A stretch of DNA of 64,000 nt. Source: Marsupella aquatica (Eukaryota > Marchantiophyta). The notes beneath the pieces were generated by a model. It was not told the DNA's origin. It saw only the letters and a program-made list of their open reading frames with translations, and made no database searches. A program made the position numbers and the translations under genes. Shown here in pieces: positions 23,490 to 35,096 of this stretch. The stretch's first letter is position 1. Each line of letters begins with the position of its first letter. Location: assembly GCA_973895155.1 (NCBI GenBank), contig OZ316894.1, forward strand, positions 15,810,001 through 15,874,000, in the 5' to 3' direction.

Positions 23490-24269
23490 CTATCGCTTCC
23501 CTCTAGCTGCTGATTCCAGAAGCCAATCAGGGGAAAGCACCCAAAGATTGTTGTTCATGACAAAATCATGCACTATTGTCTTAAAGAATTTTCTGCATAT
23601 TTTCATGTATGACAGACCTACAACATGAGTGGAGGTTTCTGTTAGACTCTCCTCCACTGTCCCACCTAGCTCAACAACTATGGACTTGTACAGTCTGCAC
23701 TTAGTCTCCCCAATTCCTTCTTCTGCAAATACCACACTAAACCCCTTCATAATGGTATTTCTCTCCTTGCCATGCTCATTCAATATAGCATCTGCACGCA
23801 TAGGATGGTGTCCTATGTTGACAACAGGTCCATATTGGACAGAAGCAAAGTTGGGTTTCTCTGCCGCTGCTTCATAGGCTTCCTTTTCAGCCAAAGCCTC
23901 TGCAGTGGCCTCCTCACTCTCCCACAACTCATATTGCTCAGTACTCTGTACACACCTATGTTTAACAGAATCGGTCAGCCAAGAGACTTCAACTACTTTT
24001 AGACCTTGGTTGGTAATGGCAGAATCAATGAAGGACCATGACCACTTGTTCATCACATCCAGCCATGTCCCCGCAACAACATGTGTAGTCTGTGGAGTGA
24101 TGTCCTTGACTTCAGTCCCATGGAACTCTGAGAATCGTTTTTGTACGATTGGCCAACTCACTTGGGTGAACCCATAGTGGCCAGGAATCAAAATGGCTTT
24201 GATTCCAGCCAACAGAGGCGGGTGGTCAACCTTTGTACGTTTCCTAGAGGCCATGTACACACGGGCCAC
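23490..24269 (-). CDS. Two-BRCT-domain protein carried by the CACTA element
   Basis: An uninterrupted frame of 259 residues. Residues about 15-110 form one BRCT-like module ('QTTHVVAGTWLDV...SAITNQGLKVVEVSWLTDSV') and residues about 172-256 a second ('GFSVVFAEEG...ELGGTVEESLTETSTHVVGLS...LWVLSPDWLLESA'). Both keep the signature 'THVV' strand and the conserved Trp of the last helix ('VSWL', 'PDWL'). A Glu/Ala-rich linker joins them. BRCT modules usually bind phosphopeptides or DNA ends in DNA repair and checkpoint proteins. A second Met at residue 6 ('MASRKRTK') could be the real start and would give a basic N-terminus. It lies inside the transposon on the same strand as the transposase, which suggests capture of a host gene or a long-standing element gene. 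No stops or frameshifts are seen. Confidence 0.8.
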   Translation of the reverse strand: MARVYMASRKRTKVDHPPLLAGIKAILIPGHYGFTQVSWPIVQKRFSEFHGTEVKDITPQTTHVVAGTWLDVMNKWSWSFIDSAITNQGLKVVEVSWLTDSVKHRCVQSTEQYELWESEEATAEALAEKEAYEAAAEKPNFASVQYGPVVNIGHHPMRADAILNEHGKERNTIMKGFSVVFAEEGIGETKCRLYKSIVVELGGTVEESLTETSTHVVGLSYMKICRKFFKTIVHDFVMNNNLWVLSPDWLLESAARGKR

Positions 24270-24899
24270 CTAATCACTGTAGACCAGAAGATAATGCATT
24301 CACCTGATAATCAGAGGGCCCTTAAAATGCTGCGTTTATAACTTGGTCCAGTCCAGTCGTCTGGTGAGTCTCTGCTCCGATTCCAAATGGGAGAAATATT
24401 GGGACAAACATACTAGACACCTGCAAGCATGCACCTCATAGTTTGAATATGTGCCTTCACAATATTGAAGGTGACAAGTGCAATTGTTTTGTGATGCCAC
24501 ATACAGATGTTGTAAATGGGCAGACATTCAATGAGAATACAAAATGTTGGTACACTTTAAGGGAATTCTCGCAAATTAAATAGCCTTGTAACTTATATGC
24601 TCATAATGAGAAGTCCTGATTTAATTTAAGCAGTGTCATGTAAGTCGTGATCAAAATGATTGCAGAGTTAAAAAAGTTCCTAGAAGGCTTAAGGGGAGTT
24701 TTTGAAGGCATGTACCCAGGAACAAGTAATGAACTTAGGGTACTTGTTGCCTAAGCATCCTCTCCTACAGAGGTCCTTCTTCTCAAAATTGGAATGTCTG
24801 CAATCTCCAAGGTATCCACATCAGGTGCACTATGCATGTACATTATTCAGGTTCAAAGCCAAGAAATGTGATCTCTCATGGGAGTGTGCAAAGTAGGAT

Positions 24900-25532
24900 C
24901 TATGGCATGGCGATGCAATAGAAGATCCATCGATCAACACCATGTGCAGAGTGATCATAGATGTGTCTGTCACAAGCATAGCCTTCTGCTTGACGCTCCT
25001 TCAAACAATGAAAGTGCCACATGGTGGGACACCTAACACAGTGGACTATGTCCACCCAGAAATCTTCATCGTGGTGACCACATGCCTTGCACTTATGAAG
25101 TGGGCAAGCTGTGGCAAGATCGGGCAAACATGAAAAACAAAAGAACCTCACACAATATCTGTCAGGGCATTTCCTAACAAGTGGTGGAGCATCAACAGAG
25201 CCCTCATAAGACCCCAACTTCCCACACTGTGCACACTTAGCCTGCTTCTCCAAACAATCAGTGCACATCCAGCCTCCCTGGTGTGCTGACGGGAGGCCCA
25301 CCCCTGGACAGTTGTTTTCTGCAGCAAGGTCAGACTCCGGGTTGAGGTGAAAATGCCTCATGCAAGGGCCCTCACATATGGCTAAGCCACCACCATCGTC
25401 ACAAATGGCACAACAATGAGCTGCCTTCTGGAAAATCTGACTTGCGGAGAAGTTACTACCATCTGGCCCAACTACACCTGTGTTGCTCACCTCTGTCCCC
25501 CGCTTCTTGGCTCGGATTTTAGGGCGTGCCAT
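24900..25532 (-). CDS. EDM2-like PHD-finger protein carried by the CACTA element
   Basis: A 210-residue frame filled with Cys/His zinc-binding motifs in the order of the plant EDM2 PHD region. There is a first PHD ('CAICDDGGGLAICEGPCMRHFH', then 'WMCTDC'), a short 'KQAKCAQCGKLGS' zinc knuckle, and an extended PHD-like part ('CPDRYCVRFFCFSC', 'CPLHKCKACG'). The end reads 'VHCVRCPTMWHFHCLKER'. Known EDM2 is a chromatin factor that reads histone modifications and controls transposon-linked silencing and mRNA polyadenylation. Here only the finger region is present; the ATPase-like and methyltransferase-like parts of EDM2 are absent from this ORF. The basic N-terminus ('RPKIRAKKRG') could be a nuclear signal. 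It is the third cargo gene after the transposase. It may have further exons upstream (25.6-28 kb), which I could not join. The EDM2 likeness is by motif order, not by alignment. Confidence 0.72.
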   Translation of the reverse strand: MARPKIRAKKRGTEVSNTGVVGPDGSNFSASQIFQKAAHCCAICDDGGGLAICEGPCMRHFHLNPESDLAAENNCPGVGLPSAHQGGWMCTDCLEKQAKCAQCGKLGSYEGSVDAPPLVRKCPDRYCVRFFCFSCLPDLATACPLHKCKACGHHDEDFWVDIVHCVRCPTMWHFHCLKERQAEGYACDRHIYDHSAHGVDRWIFYCIAMP

Positions 25533-26201
25533 GCCTACGCATGAGACAGATAGTACAATTTAGCAGAGTGCACAGACAATACAATTTAGTGCAGTGTACA
25601 AAAAGTACAGTGTAGCATATAGACTAGAGTGGCAATTGCTACTGCAATGAAATGTTCACACACATGTGCAGAGTAGACATACTTTTTGGTTTGTTGAGCC
25701 CACACTAAAAACTGATCCCCTCGTACAATAGCTCCACCTACACCTCAATTTTGTGGCTATGATTCACCAAAGGAGATCTGCAACAAAATTTAATGCATTT
25801 GAATCACATATAACAATCGTGACATGTAAAACAGGCATTTTTTGAACAGGATTGGTATCAAGCAGTGTGATCAGGGTTGTAATTTATACATCCTAAATAG
25901 GCTATGATAGTGAATGAGACAAATAAGTTAGGCATAAATCACTTTTTCCAGGTTATCACATGGCCCATTAATTCCAGGCTTTGAAAGGAGACTTTTAAGT
26001 GAGCTTGCTAGCCTCTTAAATTAGGATATTGTACTTAGTGCAGCCATAATAGGATAAGTTATGTACTGTTGACCCTAAACCCTGGACCCAAAATTGGTCA
26101 TAATTCAAAATCTTAAGTAAATATCCTCTCTGTTCAAGTCAAAGTGTTAAGTTATAGGTCAATGGTGTCTGGTTTGTGCATGCGGTGTGACAAGTGGTCC
26201 T

Positions 26202-26651
26202 CTAGAGCGTGTGATCCAAACATGTGTAGACACCAAAGTGACCGGTGGTGGGGTCTGGGAGGGCAGGACAAGTGACATCGCCAGGCACACTGCAGGATGG
26301 CGAGTGGTTCCAAATGATACATTGTGCTCTGTGAAAAAACCGACATCCAAGAGAACGGTCATCCAACTCTAGGCCAGAAGCCCTACAGGCAGGACAGTCA
26401 TATTGGCAACTATGCACACACCCTTGGGCCCTAATTTGTGGCGGGTCATGTACAAGAGACAGAAATACCAAGGATGTTGGGAAGGGTGGAGAAGCAGGTA
26501 CAGGCCGGCTGTAGTTGTTCCTGGCAACAACTGGGTACTCAAAGTACCATGCAGACTGGGCTGGAAGGATCCCAAGTCTGACATACTCAAGGTGCAACAT
26601 CTCTGCCTTGCGTGCAAGCCGCACATGTTCAGCGTTGCGGGTCCTCACCAT
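26202..26651 (-). other. Unassigned minus-strand ORF in CACTA element (149 codons)
   Basis: The frame begins with a charged helical stretch ('VRLARKAEMLHLEYVRLG') and later has scattered Cys and His residues ('CQYDCPAC', 'CRFFHRAQC'). It could be a degenerate zinc-binding exon belonging to the PHD gene downstream, or chance. Its overlapping frames are also open, which weakens it. No family recognised. Confidence 0.25.
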
Positions 26652-27834
26652 AAGTGTTGCTTTTGTGGAGATGTCGTGTGTTCACGTCCTCTGATAAGCA
26701 CCTTCAATCAGCAAGGTGAGCAGGAGCTATACTTGCCTCACCAACAGCAACCAACCTTAAATTATCAGTTCCCACTCACTGTGTCATTCCATTGGTTCCA
26801 GCTAGGGGTCATAGTGTAAACATAGCATGAAACACTCCTAATCAACTTGCTTACAAACTACAATATCCAGAAAGAGTGAAAGTCTCACCCTCCAGTGAGC
26901 AGCAGAGAGGTAGTTCACTAGATGTGTTGATGTGCAGTTAAACCTCCACTATTGCTTACTTGTGGTGTATGCTGCTCAGAAGAAGACATATTAGTAGCAG
27001 CAAATTGCAAATAATGGCCATAAGCAAACCGTGAGAGTTTGCAGAATGCTACGACAAATCCATCACAGCAGTGCTCCACAGGAATGAAACCAAGCAAAAT
27101 TTGGTGACCTCGGCCAATGACAAGGCCAATGTAGTGAACAATCCTTGACCGATCAGGATATGGATTGGAATTACAATTAGTCAGCTCTTCTTCTTTGTTT
27201 TCTAACTCTGGGGGAAATGAGCATGACCAGGGAATTCTCTGAGAAATAGAAGTGCACAGGGAAAATGAAATTGGCTCATTCAGCTGCGCAAGACCGACCA
27301 TTGCAGCATACTTGGACAGTTGTTCCGCAATACATAAAATACCCTGACTTACATGCAATCGATACAATCTGCTTCTGTTGGCTGTCCTACAGCTCATGGC
27401 AGTGCCGTTGGGATAGGGTAAGTGAATATTGCCATAGCTGAAGCACATTGAGCTTGTAGCAAGAAGTGAAGGAGCATGGCCAAAAGCAGAAAAGACAGAC
27501 AGGTTTTACAAGAAGAAACTAACAACCGCCAATCTGCTCAAATCCGCTGCATAGATCAAACCCTCCAAACTACACAGCCCTCCTTTGAAAACAATCCAAT
27601 GTGCTTTGGCTGGTGGATGACAAGAAGTGGGAGAAGAGGAAATGTCTGCACAATCAATCCAAATGATGGGACACAGAGACCAGGCACAGAGAGGATTTGT
27701 GCTTAGACAAAAACCACAAATTGTAGCATGGGTGCCATAGCATTCTAGACAAAGCACAAAACATAGAATCTATGAATCTATGACTCATGGACTAACAAAA
27801 TGATTGGGTAGCATGGCAAAAGGAAAGACAAATT

Positions 27835-28053
27835 TCAAAATGACAACATGGCCCATTTCCGCCATTCATTTGACGTTGCTAGGTGTCCGTAAGATGACTG
27901 ACCCACAGACAATCCCGACAACCTCATCTGACAGACTGCTTTTCTAGTGTGAAGAAATACATGATTACAAGCAACACCACGCCTCATCCAAGCAGGGAAT
28001 TGAAAACATAACCATGTCATTCCTGTATTGGACAGTGTCCTCTGCCATTGCAC
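27835..28053 (-). other. Possible degenerate SWIM-type zinc-finger exon
   Basis: The segment 'WLCFQFPAWMRRGVACNHVFL' has the spacing of a SWIM finger (C-x-C...C-x-H), except that the second Cys is Phe. SWIM fingers occur in MULE/FAR1 transposases and in some captured genes. It lies on the same strand as the other element genes. Only one motif is seen, with no clear exon edges. Confidence 0.25.
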
Positions 28054-28604
28054 TGCATAGTTGTTATTCCATGTTGGTTGTCAACAGTTTGTTGGCTTGC
28101 CACAGCCTAGATAGAACAATAAAATACTGTATATGAATACAACAAGAAAAATCTGCATACAGCGATGGCCTGGTCACTTGAGGAAAAAACAAAACTAAGA
28201 AGGCAGGCACACTGGCAACCGAGAAAAAAAGCTAGTGGCGCCTCGCGGAGAATCCAGAATGGTAATGCCCTTGCCCAGAAGCTTGGGAAACAAAAGAGAA
28301 AAAAACAAAAACGAGCTACCGACCACCGTCTTGACCAGGCCCGACATCCAAGGTATGGCTGGAGGCTGTGGTCCCCCCCTTAGTAAAGAAAAGGATGCAA
28401 GTCGGAGCACGGGGCACAAGGCATGTTTGGATCCAGGGAGGAGCAAAACAGTAATGTCAAGCAAGAAGTGTGGAGAGACCAAATTCAGTAAACAAAAATA
28501 GGGGAGAACAAACATACATCAGCAGCAGCAGGAAACGAGAAAGTTGATTTGGGAGGGATTGTAGGGAGAGAGCTTTCGGTGGGCTCGGCTATGCGTGAAA
28601 TACC

Positions 28605-29600
28605 GGGAGATAGATGTGCGAGAGAGTGAAGAGGGTGGCAAGCGGAAGACAGGTTGGGACTGGACTCTTGGTGCCGGGGAGTAATATATGGGGTAATATA
28701 CGCAGAGACAAAGCTGTACTCACTTGATTGAGTAGGCAAGTGGGTGGACGAAGATCAACAACCGCAGTAGCAGCACAGCCAGAGAGGCAAGAAAGGGGAA
28801 ATTTCAGCAAAGGTAAGCGACACAGACAACTCACCCTCCGTCTCACCCTCCCAGCTCCAAAGTTGCAAGAGCAAGAAGTCAAACGCACTGAAACAAAGCG
28901 GGTGGCAGTTTCAGTATCTCAGGCAATGCAAACTTAATCCATACTTAATCAGCCCTGGCCACACATTCCTTCAAAGCCCCTCATACTAGCAAGCAGGTCT
29001 GGCCTGTGAATCTTGTAGTGCTTAACGATACAAAGCCTTCCCAAGTACCAATTCAAAAGTAGCAGAAATAGATCGAAAGCTAGTTCCGATGATAGCTCCC
29101 AAAAGCTTTCCTCAGCCCGATTCCTATGCACATCAGAGGAGCTCAAACCATTTAGAAATGAGATCACAGATTACTCTTGACAATCTCAAAAATGCCACAA
29201 CCTAAGCACTGACAGCTCCGTCCCCCCATTCTAATTTCTCCGACAAGTTTGCCTTAAAGCACATCCACTCGCAGTTCAAGCAGATTCAGAATCATCATAG
29301 ACAATAGAGTGTTCCACCATAGCCCACGGTAGGTCCACGGCCATCGTAACGAACGCTCCGCCCCTGGGGCTTATTAGTATTGCTCACTTTTAAGAAGGGC
29401 AGTTTTCGCAAAAGCAGTCCAATTGCCTAGACTGCACTAGAAAAGTTGGAGGCAATATCACAGCGGAGCATTCTGCGTCTAAGGGCCAGCGACGCCGTTC
29501 AGGAGATAGATGCGCGAGAGAGTGAAGATGGTGGGGAGCGGAAGACGGGTTGGGACTGGACCCTTGGTGCCGGTGGGTAATATGTGGGGTTTCAATGAAC
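28605..29600. repeat. Pair of 90-bp direct repeats about 900 bp apart
   Basis: 28605-28700 and 29503-29600 match closely. Both begin 'agatagatg', share 'gcgagagagtgaagaNggtgg', and run through 'ggttgggactgga' and 'cttggtgccgg' to a 'ggtaatat' end. They flank a Lys/Arg-codon-rich stretch. The duplication is inside the CACTA element and on its transcribed side. The span given covers both copies and the spacer. Confidence 0.8.
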
Positions 29601-31639
29601 AATGGGCCAGTTTGAGGAGGATTAAGAAGCGCGCACCCCACGTTCTTGTGTGGTGGTTGGGTGGGGTTTTGTTTGATAGAAGAAGAAATCACCATTCTCT
29701 TATGGAAGAAAGAAAATCGCAGGAAACAGTGGGCGGGAGAACAAGGCATGTAATAGAGAACAACGAGGCATGTAATAAAGTACTTGCGGTTACTCTAACG
29801 GTGCACGAACACTCACCTTTGTCTTCCGCTTTGTCTGCTGTGGCCAACAAATCCCAGAGCGCTGCCGAGCTAGGTGGTTGCTTGATGGTTGAAAGTGCGC
29901 AGCTCACGTCCCTACCTCAATGTCCAACTCAATGTGGGATGCAGCAGCTTCTCTTGGTCGCATCTCCTCTTCATCGCATCTCCTCTTGGTTGCATCTCCT
30001 CCTTGTCACAGCTCCTCTTGGGGTTCACAGCTAGCGCGCAGCAGCGCTCGATGGTTGACAATGCGCAGCTGAGCTAGGAGAAGAACTGAATGACTGTGGC
30101 TGCTCTTCTCTGCAGTCCAAGCACCCGGCTGGCAGAATGCTACGACACCTGAAAGAAGCGCACTTTCAGCTGCATGGCCGGGACTAACCTTTTGCTGATG
30201 ACACTGATAACCAATGGCAGCACTGTCAACTGCTTCCTCCTAACAAACAACCGGCTCCCGATTCTGCAACTGCTCTTTAAGCTCCACGACCTCCTTCACA
30301 ACTCCAATGTCCACCTTCCGCAGTGGTTGCCTTCCACAGCGCCTTCACAACTCCAATCTCCACCTTCCGCAGCAGCAAACGATTGCCGCCCTGCTCACGC
30401 CTCCTTTGAATGCCTCGGCAACCTTAAGGACACACTACAATTAAACTTCCGCAACAATCGCCTCACCTTACGATAGACCTTGGCACCGCAACACCTTCCC
30501 AGATCACAGCTGCTCCCCTCAGCTAAACCCTCAGCGCCTCAGTCCCCAGATCACAGCTCCTCCCGAACTGCAACTCACTCAAAACCTAAGCACTCAGGAG
30601 TGCCCTCGACAATGAACAATGGGGCAACTCAGACCGGAAGCAAAGAGCCCTGCGACTGTAAAAGCCTTGGAACAGTACGCAGCCGCGCAAAACCTCAACA
30701 TTTGACAGGCATTCGATGCTCTACCCTAACCAACACTCACTAAACCAAGACTTAGTGTGGCCGTCTCCTCAGCAGCTCGCGATCCGTAGACACTGATTGT
30801 AGCTCAGCAGAGGACAACCGAGGGTCAAGTTCGTAAGAATCCCCCGTTTCCCTCGCAAAACCCTTTGCAAAACCCCGATCCTCCCACCCCGTCTCCCTAA
30901 ACTGTGCGACCCTAAACTCCCTCCGGCTGTTGTGTTAGTGCCCTACAAAGAGAATGAGGGGACCCTATGCCAAAATGTGGGCAAAAGGATTGACCGTTGG
31001 GGTGAGCCGTTGAGTGGGGCGAGGCGTTAAGTGTGACCCCAAAAATTCATTTAGGCAAAATGAATTGTGGTAAATTGTGACCTGTTTTGAGAGTTGAGAG
31101 ATAATCAGAAGTAAAGGGACCATGGAGAAGACGGGGCCAATGTAATTAAGTCAAGCATCACTCATTCAAAATCCACATGGACATAGTTGGGTACTATATG
31201 AGACACCAGGGGACAAGACATTTTTGAAGGGTTGGCATATTTACCCTCATCCCTAAACTTGGATGTGGTGCACATAACATCCACTCTCCTACCCCAAGTA
31301 CAAAACAACTCCTAACAACTTAGGCCCAATGTAGTCACTTGTGCCCAACCATGTTCATTAAGAGCCTAAATGTTTTCATTTCACCCACATTGCATGTTGT
31401 TGGGGGTTCCATGGTCTGTTATTATAATGTAACTCCTCATGTGAACTTTGTGAAATTTAGTATTTAAGGGACCATGGAGAAAGCGGGCCAATGGAGTAAT
31501 TGGAACCATGAACCTTTTTGGTCACAAATAAGGCCATCTAATGAGTTATGCCCCTTGCTATCACCATCTTTATAGAATTAACCCTCTTCAACATAAGTGA
31601 ACATTACCCATGTAGTGCTAGACTATTCACCGTTCACAA

Positions 31640-31811
31640 AGTAGCAAGGACCCTTCTCATAGTCTTTTAGAGAACCATATAACACTAATAGTCTTTTGTA
31701 GTCTTCAACAAAACCGGCACAATGGGAGCGAGTCGTTTCAAGTATGGAAAAAGGACTTAGTGGGCTTAGTCCTATAAGGTATGGTCTAAATGGCCCCGGT
31801 TTCTACTAGTG
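31640..31811. repeat. CACTA right subterminal and terminal repeats
   Basis: Repeated AGTCTTTT, GAGTCGT and GGACTTAG...CCTATAAGG words precede the inverted 18-bp terminus CCCCGGTTTCTACTAGTG, mirroring the motifs at the left end. Confidence 0.8.
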
Positions 31812-31814
31812 AAT

Positions 31815-34379
31815 ATAGGTGACTGGTGGAGAACCAGAGTGTCTACGAGTCTACATGAATGCATGTTCCAAAGCCAGATGCTGTTGGTCCCCTCATCTCC
31901 ACATACAAACCATGATTTTGATGGTGGCGTGGATGTTGAAATGATGGCGGTTCGAGTCATCAAGCTCTGACTATTCTTAACCCCCATTGCTCCAGTTGTT
32001 TCCTAGGGCAATCTGGATCGGCAGTTTTGATCCTCCAATTCATCGGAGAACAAGAACTACCCTGACTTCTGCTGAAGATCCAATGATGTTGAGCATAGAC
32101 GGCAATCGCAAGGGCAAGCCATGAACCATCCAACGAGCAAAAGTCAACACAGAGCAATATGTAGTTCACCTCCACATGAGGCTACGTCCACGGGAACACA
32201 CATGAGCTTTATTGCACTCTAGGCCGACCGACCATACCAAGCATTCACAACGCAAAGCTCTCTCTATCTCTCAACTAGCTCCATAACAATGAGCTTGAGT
32301 TCCCACAAACAAACACCGCTTGGTTATAGAGTGTGCACAACATGATTAACCTAACCAAGTCTGCCACTAAGGTTAGCCTTAACTATGGTACAGTCGTTAC
32401 TCTAGGCCTAAGAGTAAATCCTAACAAATGAGACAGTTCTTCACAACCAACTAAAGCTTCTGAAACTTGCCAATACACGTTGCATCCACCTCCTGTATGG
32501 ACATGCTCCCCGACATGCTCGTGTGCACCAAAAGGTACTCCTGATCGATGAGCGGCTCATTGAATCAAGCTCAAGTTGTCCAAATCGAGGAATGCCCAAA
32601 CCGATCGGGAGAATCTCATTGTCACCTTGTTTCCCAAATTCTCTTCAGACCCAGTTGTGATATTATGTGACTCAGTCGCATACATGAGGACGATTGCAGC
32701 TGCATTGCTGCAAAGTGAATGCTAGGCCAGCTGATGCTTGAACCAGTCATTTTCTCTCCTTACTTTGAAGTACCCTCCTAAAGCAGCGTTTGCTTCTTCA
32801 ACCAATTCAAAGGTTCTCAGCTCTTTGGACACGTTGTTCTGCGCGAGAAGGTCATTTCTTCTGCCCGCATTTGGAACAGATGGTCAGCCGTATCAGTTCA
32901 GCAGAGTAGTCTGTGTGTTGAAGATTGAGCAAGAGTCTTTCTCATTCACTGAGGTCTCAAAGCCACAAGTCCGTTCACTTGCATCAACATGATGAGGTCG
33001 TAAACAATACAAAACTCATATTTGACCATACATTGCAACAATCCTGGAAAGTAATCTTGAACACCACATCACATCCTTCCTATTGTTTCCAATTCTAGTT
33101 GTGATCTTCTCTGTACTGTAATGACTTTGATCTATGTAGGTATGCCATATCAAAAAACCTTGATTCATACAAAAGAAGTTTGGAGTCATACTTGTTGACT
33201 TACTCCTATGGCATTAGTCCTTTAGAGAGTAATGTGAATGCCTCCATGCCATTTGGAGTCATAGAAAATAGTTGTGGTCACCTGAGTCCTAAGAGGTTGG
33301 ATCATAATCAACCCCCTTTTCTTCTAGTGCATGAGACACCCCTTAGAAGCATCCCTTTCAGAATTGAGTGGGATCATAGTTACTCTGTATCTATCTGTCC
33401 CATTACCCTGGCACTATGAGCTAACTCTGTGCAATCTATTATGTGACAATTTTTTAGTACTTTAAAGCTGAACTTCCTGTCATAGATCTTAGACAAGTGG
33501 ACTCTTACATACTAGTGATGGCTAGCTCGCGGACTGAGCTGAAGTCGCAACTAACATTTCTTTCAAGAGTGCAGTAATGGAATTAGCAAATTTAATGTAT
33601 GTAACATTCCCTCTCTTATTGCTTTCCCAATGTGTCTCACGATAGATCTTGGCTCCATTCATGAGGTTTCCAGATCCAGTGTAAACCTCCTGGCCTGCTG
33701 CATATTGCTAAGGAGTGGAACACTATGGTAAATTTTCCATTTCTGGAGTTGCATGCACATGCTGTATACGGAGCTACTCTGGCAGTTTTAAGTGGTGTCC
33801 TCAGGTGGTGTCTAGCACCAGATCACATAATCGAGTTTCACAATCACTCAAATTGAAGGAAAAGTTGCAAAAGAGTACAAACAAGAAAAGGTTTTAAAGA
33901 ATATTCGTAACTATTCACTTAGAACCAATCAAATGACTATAAGCTTCATCACACTTGATATTACATGCCATTTTGTGGAAGTAGGACCCCCAAGAGGACA
34001 ATTAACAAAGGAGCAAGGAATTGCAAAACCTAAGTGTGTAAAATGCAGGGTACAATGGACAGTTAACTAGTTTTGAACCTTGAGTTTTAACTAGTGCCCT
34101 ATGTTTATCTGATAAGTTTGGTGAAGTGTACCTAAGGAAGACTGTCATGCTGTATCTTTTCATTGATTTTATTTAAGTTTGTCAGGCTAAGGGTTAGTGA
34201 TTAATTATATGTATTCCTTGTGCATTTGGTCTTTACAACTGACATAGATCATGACTACCTCTACTTTTGCATACCTTATATTCTTTGATAATTTGGAGTG
34301 TAGGTAGTTCATACCACCACTCTAGTTCTTTGGTTTTGGTTAGTGCTCTCTGCACCTTTTTCTCCTAACTTTAGTTTCT
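31815..34379. other. Intergenic DNA between transposons
   Basis: No gene recognised. ORFs at 32738-32992 and 33180-33419 are short and lack family resemblance. Confidence 0.4.
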
Positions 34380-34573
34380 AGGTTTTGGTGGGTACCCTTT
34401 TTTCAATCCAATTTTGAAACCTATAAGGAAAAATGGGGGTCTAAAAATCACAATGGGTTGGAATATATATACCAAAATAATAGGGGTAAAACAATTTCCA
34501 AAATTTCTTCAGTTTTAGGGTGCACTTGACCTAAACAATGCACGTGATGTGAGAGACTCCAAGTAGTGAGACA
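34380..34573. mobile_element. Eroded copy of the 296-bp MITE family
   Basis: It shares with 8497-8792 and 39814-40110 the core words 'tttcaatccaattttgaNac', 'ataggggtaaa' and 'tttaNggg', and the 3' end 'gatgNgNNagNctccaNgtagtgagac'. The left end is not preserved and no target duplication is visible. Confidence 0.6.
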
Positions 34574-34940
34574 TGGGAAAGGTCCAATACCGTAGGTTGT
34601 CTCAATGGCTGCCAGACCAAATGCCCTTACATAAACTACTCTTTAATTTACGACTCCAGATTCAGGATGCAGGAAACTGTGGGAAGAGAGCTACTAAGCG
34701 ACTTGACAATCGGCTGTACCGCAGTACACGATCAGTATTGCCAAACTACGAATCTTGAAGTACCAAACCTTGTTGCTTAACGAGAGTTCAAACCAGAAGG
34801 CTAGCTCATTGTGATATCCAGTCATCATCGTTGAATTGATAGCCGGGTGGATAGAGTTTCCTTCATGTGCTGACATTTCAGTCATAGTGGATGCAACACC
34901 TTTAGTCTAGTTCGTAAGTTGCAGGGTATTTGCTGGATGG

Positions 34941-35096
34941 GACCTCAAAATGAAAAGTGTTACTACTTGATAGGACCCCTCAGTGATCCAGACCTTGATA
35001 TAAGTTGAATCAAGGTGATGCGACCTCATAATGAGAAGTGTTACTCCTTGAAAGGACCCCTCAATGATACGGACCTTGATATAAGTTGAATCATGG
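34941..35096. repeat. Two tandem 81-bp units
   Basis: Copies begin 'gacctcaNaatgaNaagtg' at 34941 and 35022. Each continues through 'ggacccctca' and 'gaccttgatataagttgaatca'. A reverse-oriented fragment ('tatcaagtaacacttttta') follows at about 35121. The ORF at 34907-35107 is a by-product. Confidence 0.85.

Larger units (their letters stand above)
25560..31640. other. Right 6 kb of the CACTA element, mostly non-coding
   Basis: Apart from the two weak ORFs at 26.2-26.7 and 27.8-28.1 kb, and an uncertain frame at 26918-27448, I find no coding signal. It holds a 90-bp direct duplication (28605-28700 and 29503-29600). Short Pro/Ser-rich frames near 29.9-30.7 kb come from 'cttctcttggtNgcatctc' and 'ttcacaactccaatNtccaccttcc' microrepeats. 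A 'gggaccatggagaa' word repeats at about 31118 and 31468. This could be promoter and leader sequence for the minus-strand genes. Confidence 0.5.
14533..31811 (-). mobile_element. Complete 17.3-kb CACTA (En/Spm) transposon with extra cargo genes
   Basis: The left end starts CACTAGTAGAAACCGGGG at 14533, and the right end is its exact inverse complement over 18 bp, finishing at 31811. Similarity continues inward (TATTTAGACC versus CATTTAGACC). The 3-bp target duplication AAT flanks both ends (14530-14532 and 31812-31814), as expected for CACTA elements. Both ends carry short subterminal repeats. Inside, on the minus strand, lie a TNP1/TNPA-like gene (15.4-18.5 kb), the TNP2 transposase (18.7-22.4 kb), and three further ORFs: F-box-like, double BRCT, and EDM2-like PHD. 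The remaining 6 kb towards the right end is mostly non-coding. Ends, duplication and transposase frames are intact by eye, so the element may have been active recently. Strand is given as that of the transposase genes. Confidence 0.95.

Noticed and set aside
26918-27448. 176-codon minus-strand ORF in the CACTA element
   Set aside because: On the right strand, but no domain and no clear exon edges; kept only as a possibility within the non-coding stretch.
29510-30034. 174-codon plus-strand ORF in the CACTA element
   Set aside because: Opposite in strand to all element genes, built from local duplications and microrepeats, with no domain.
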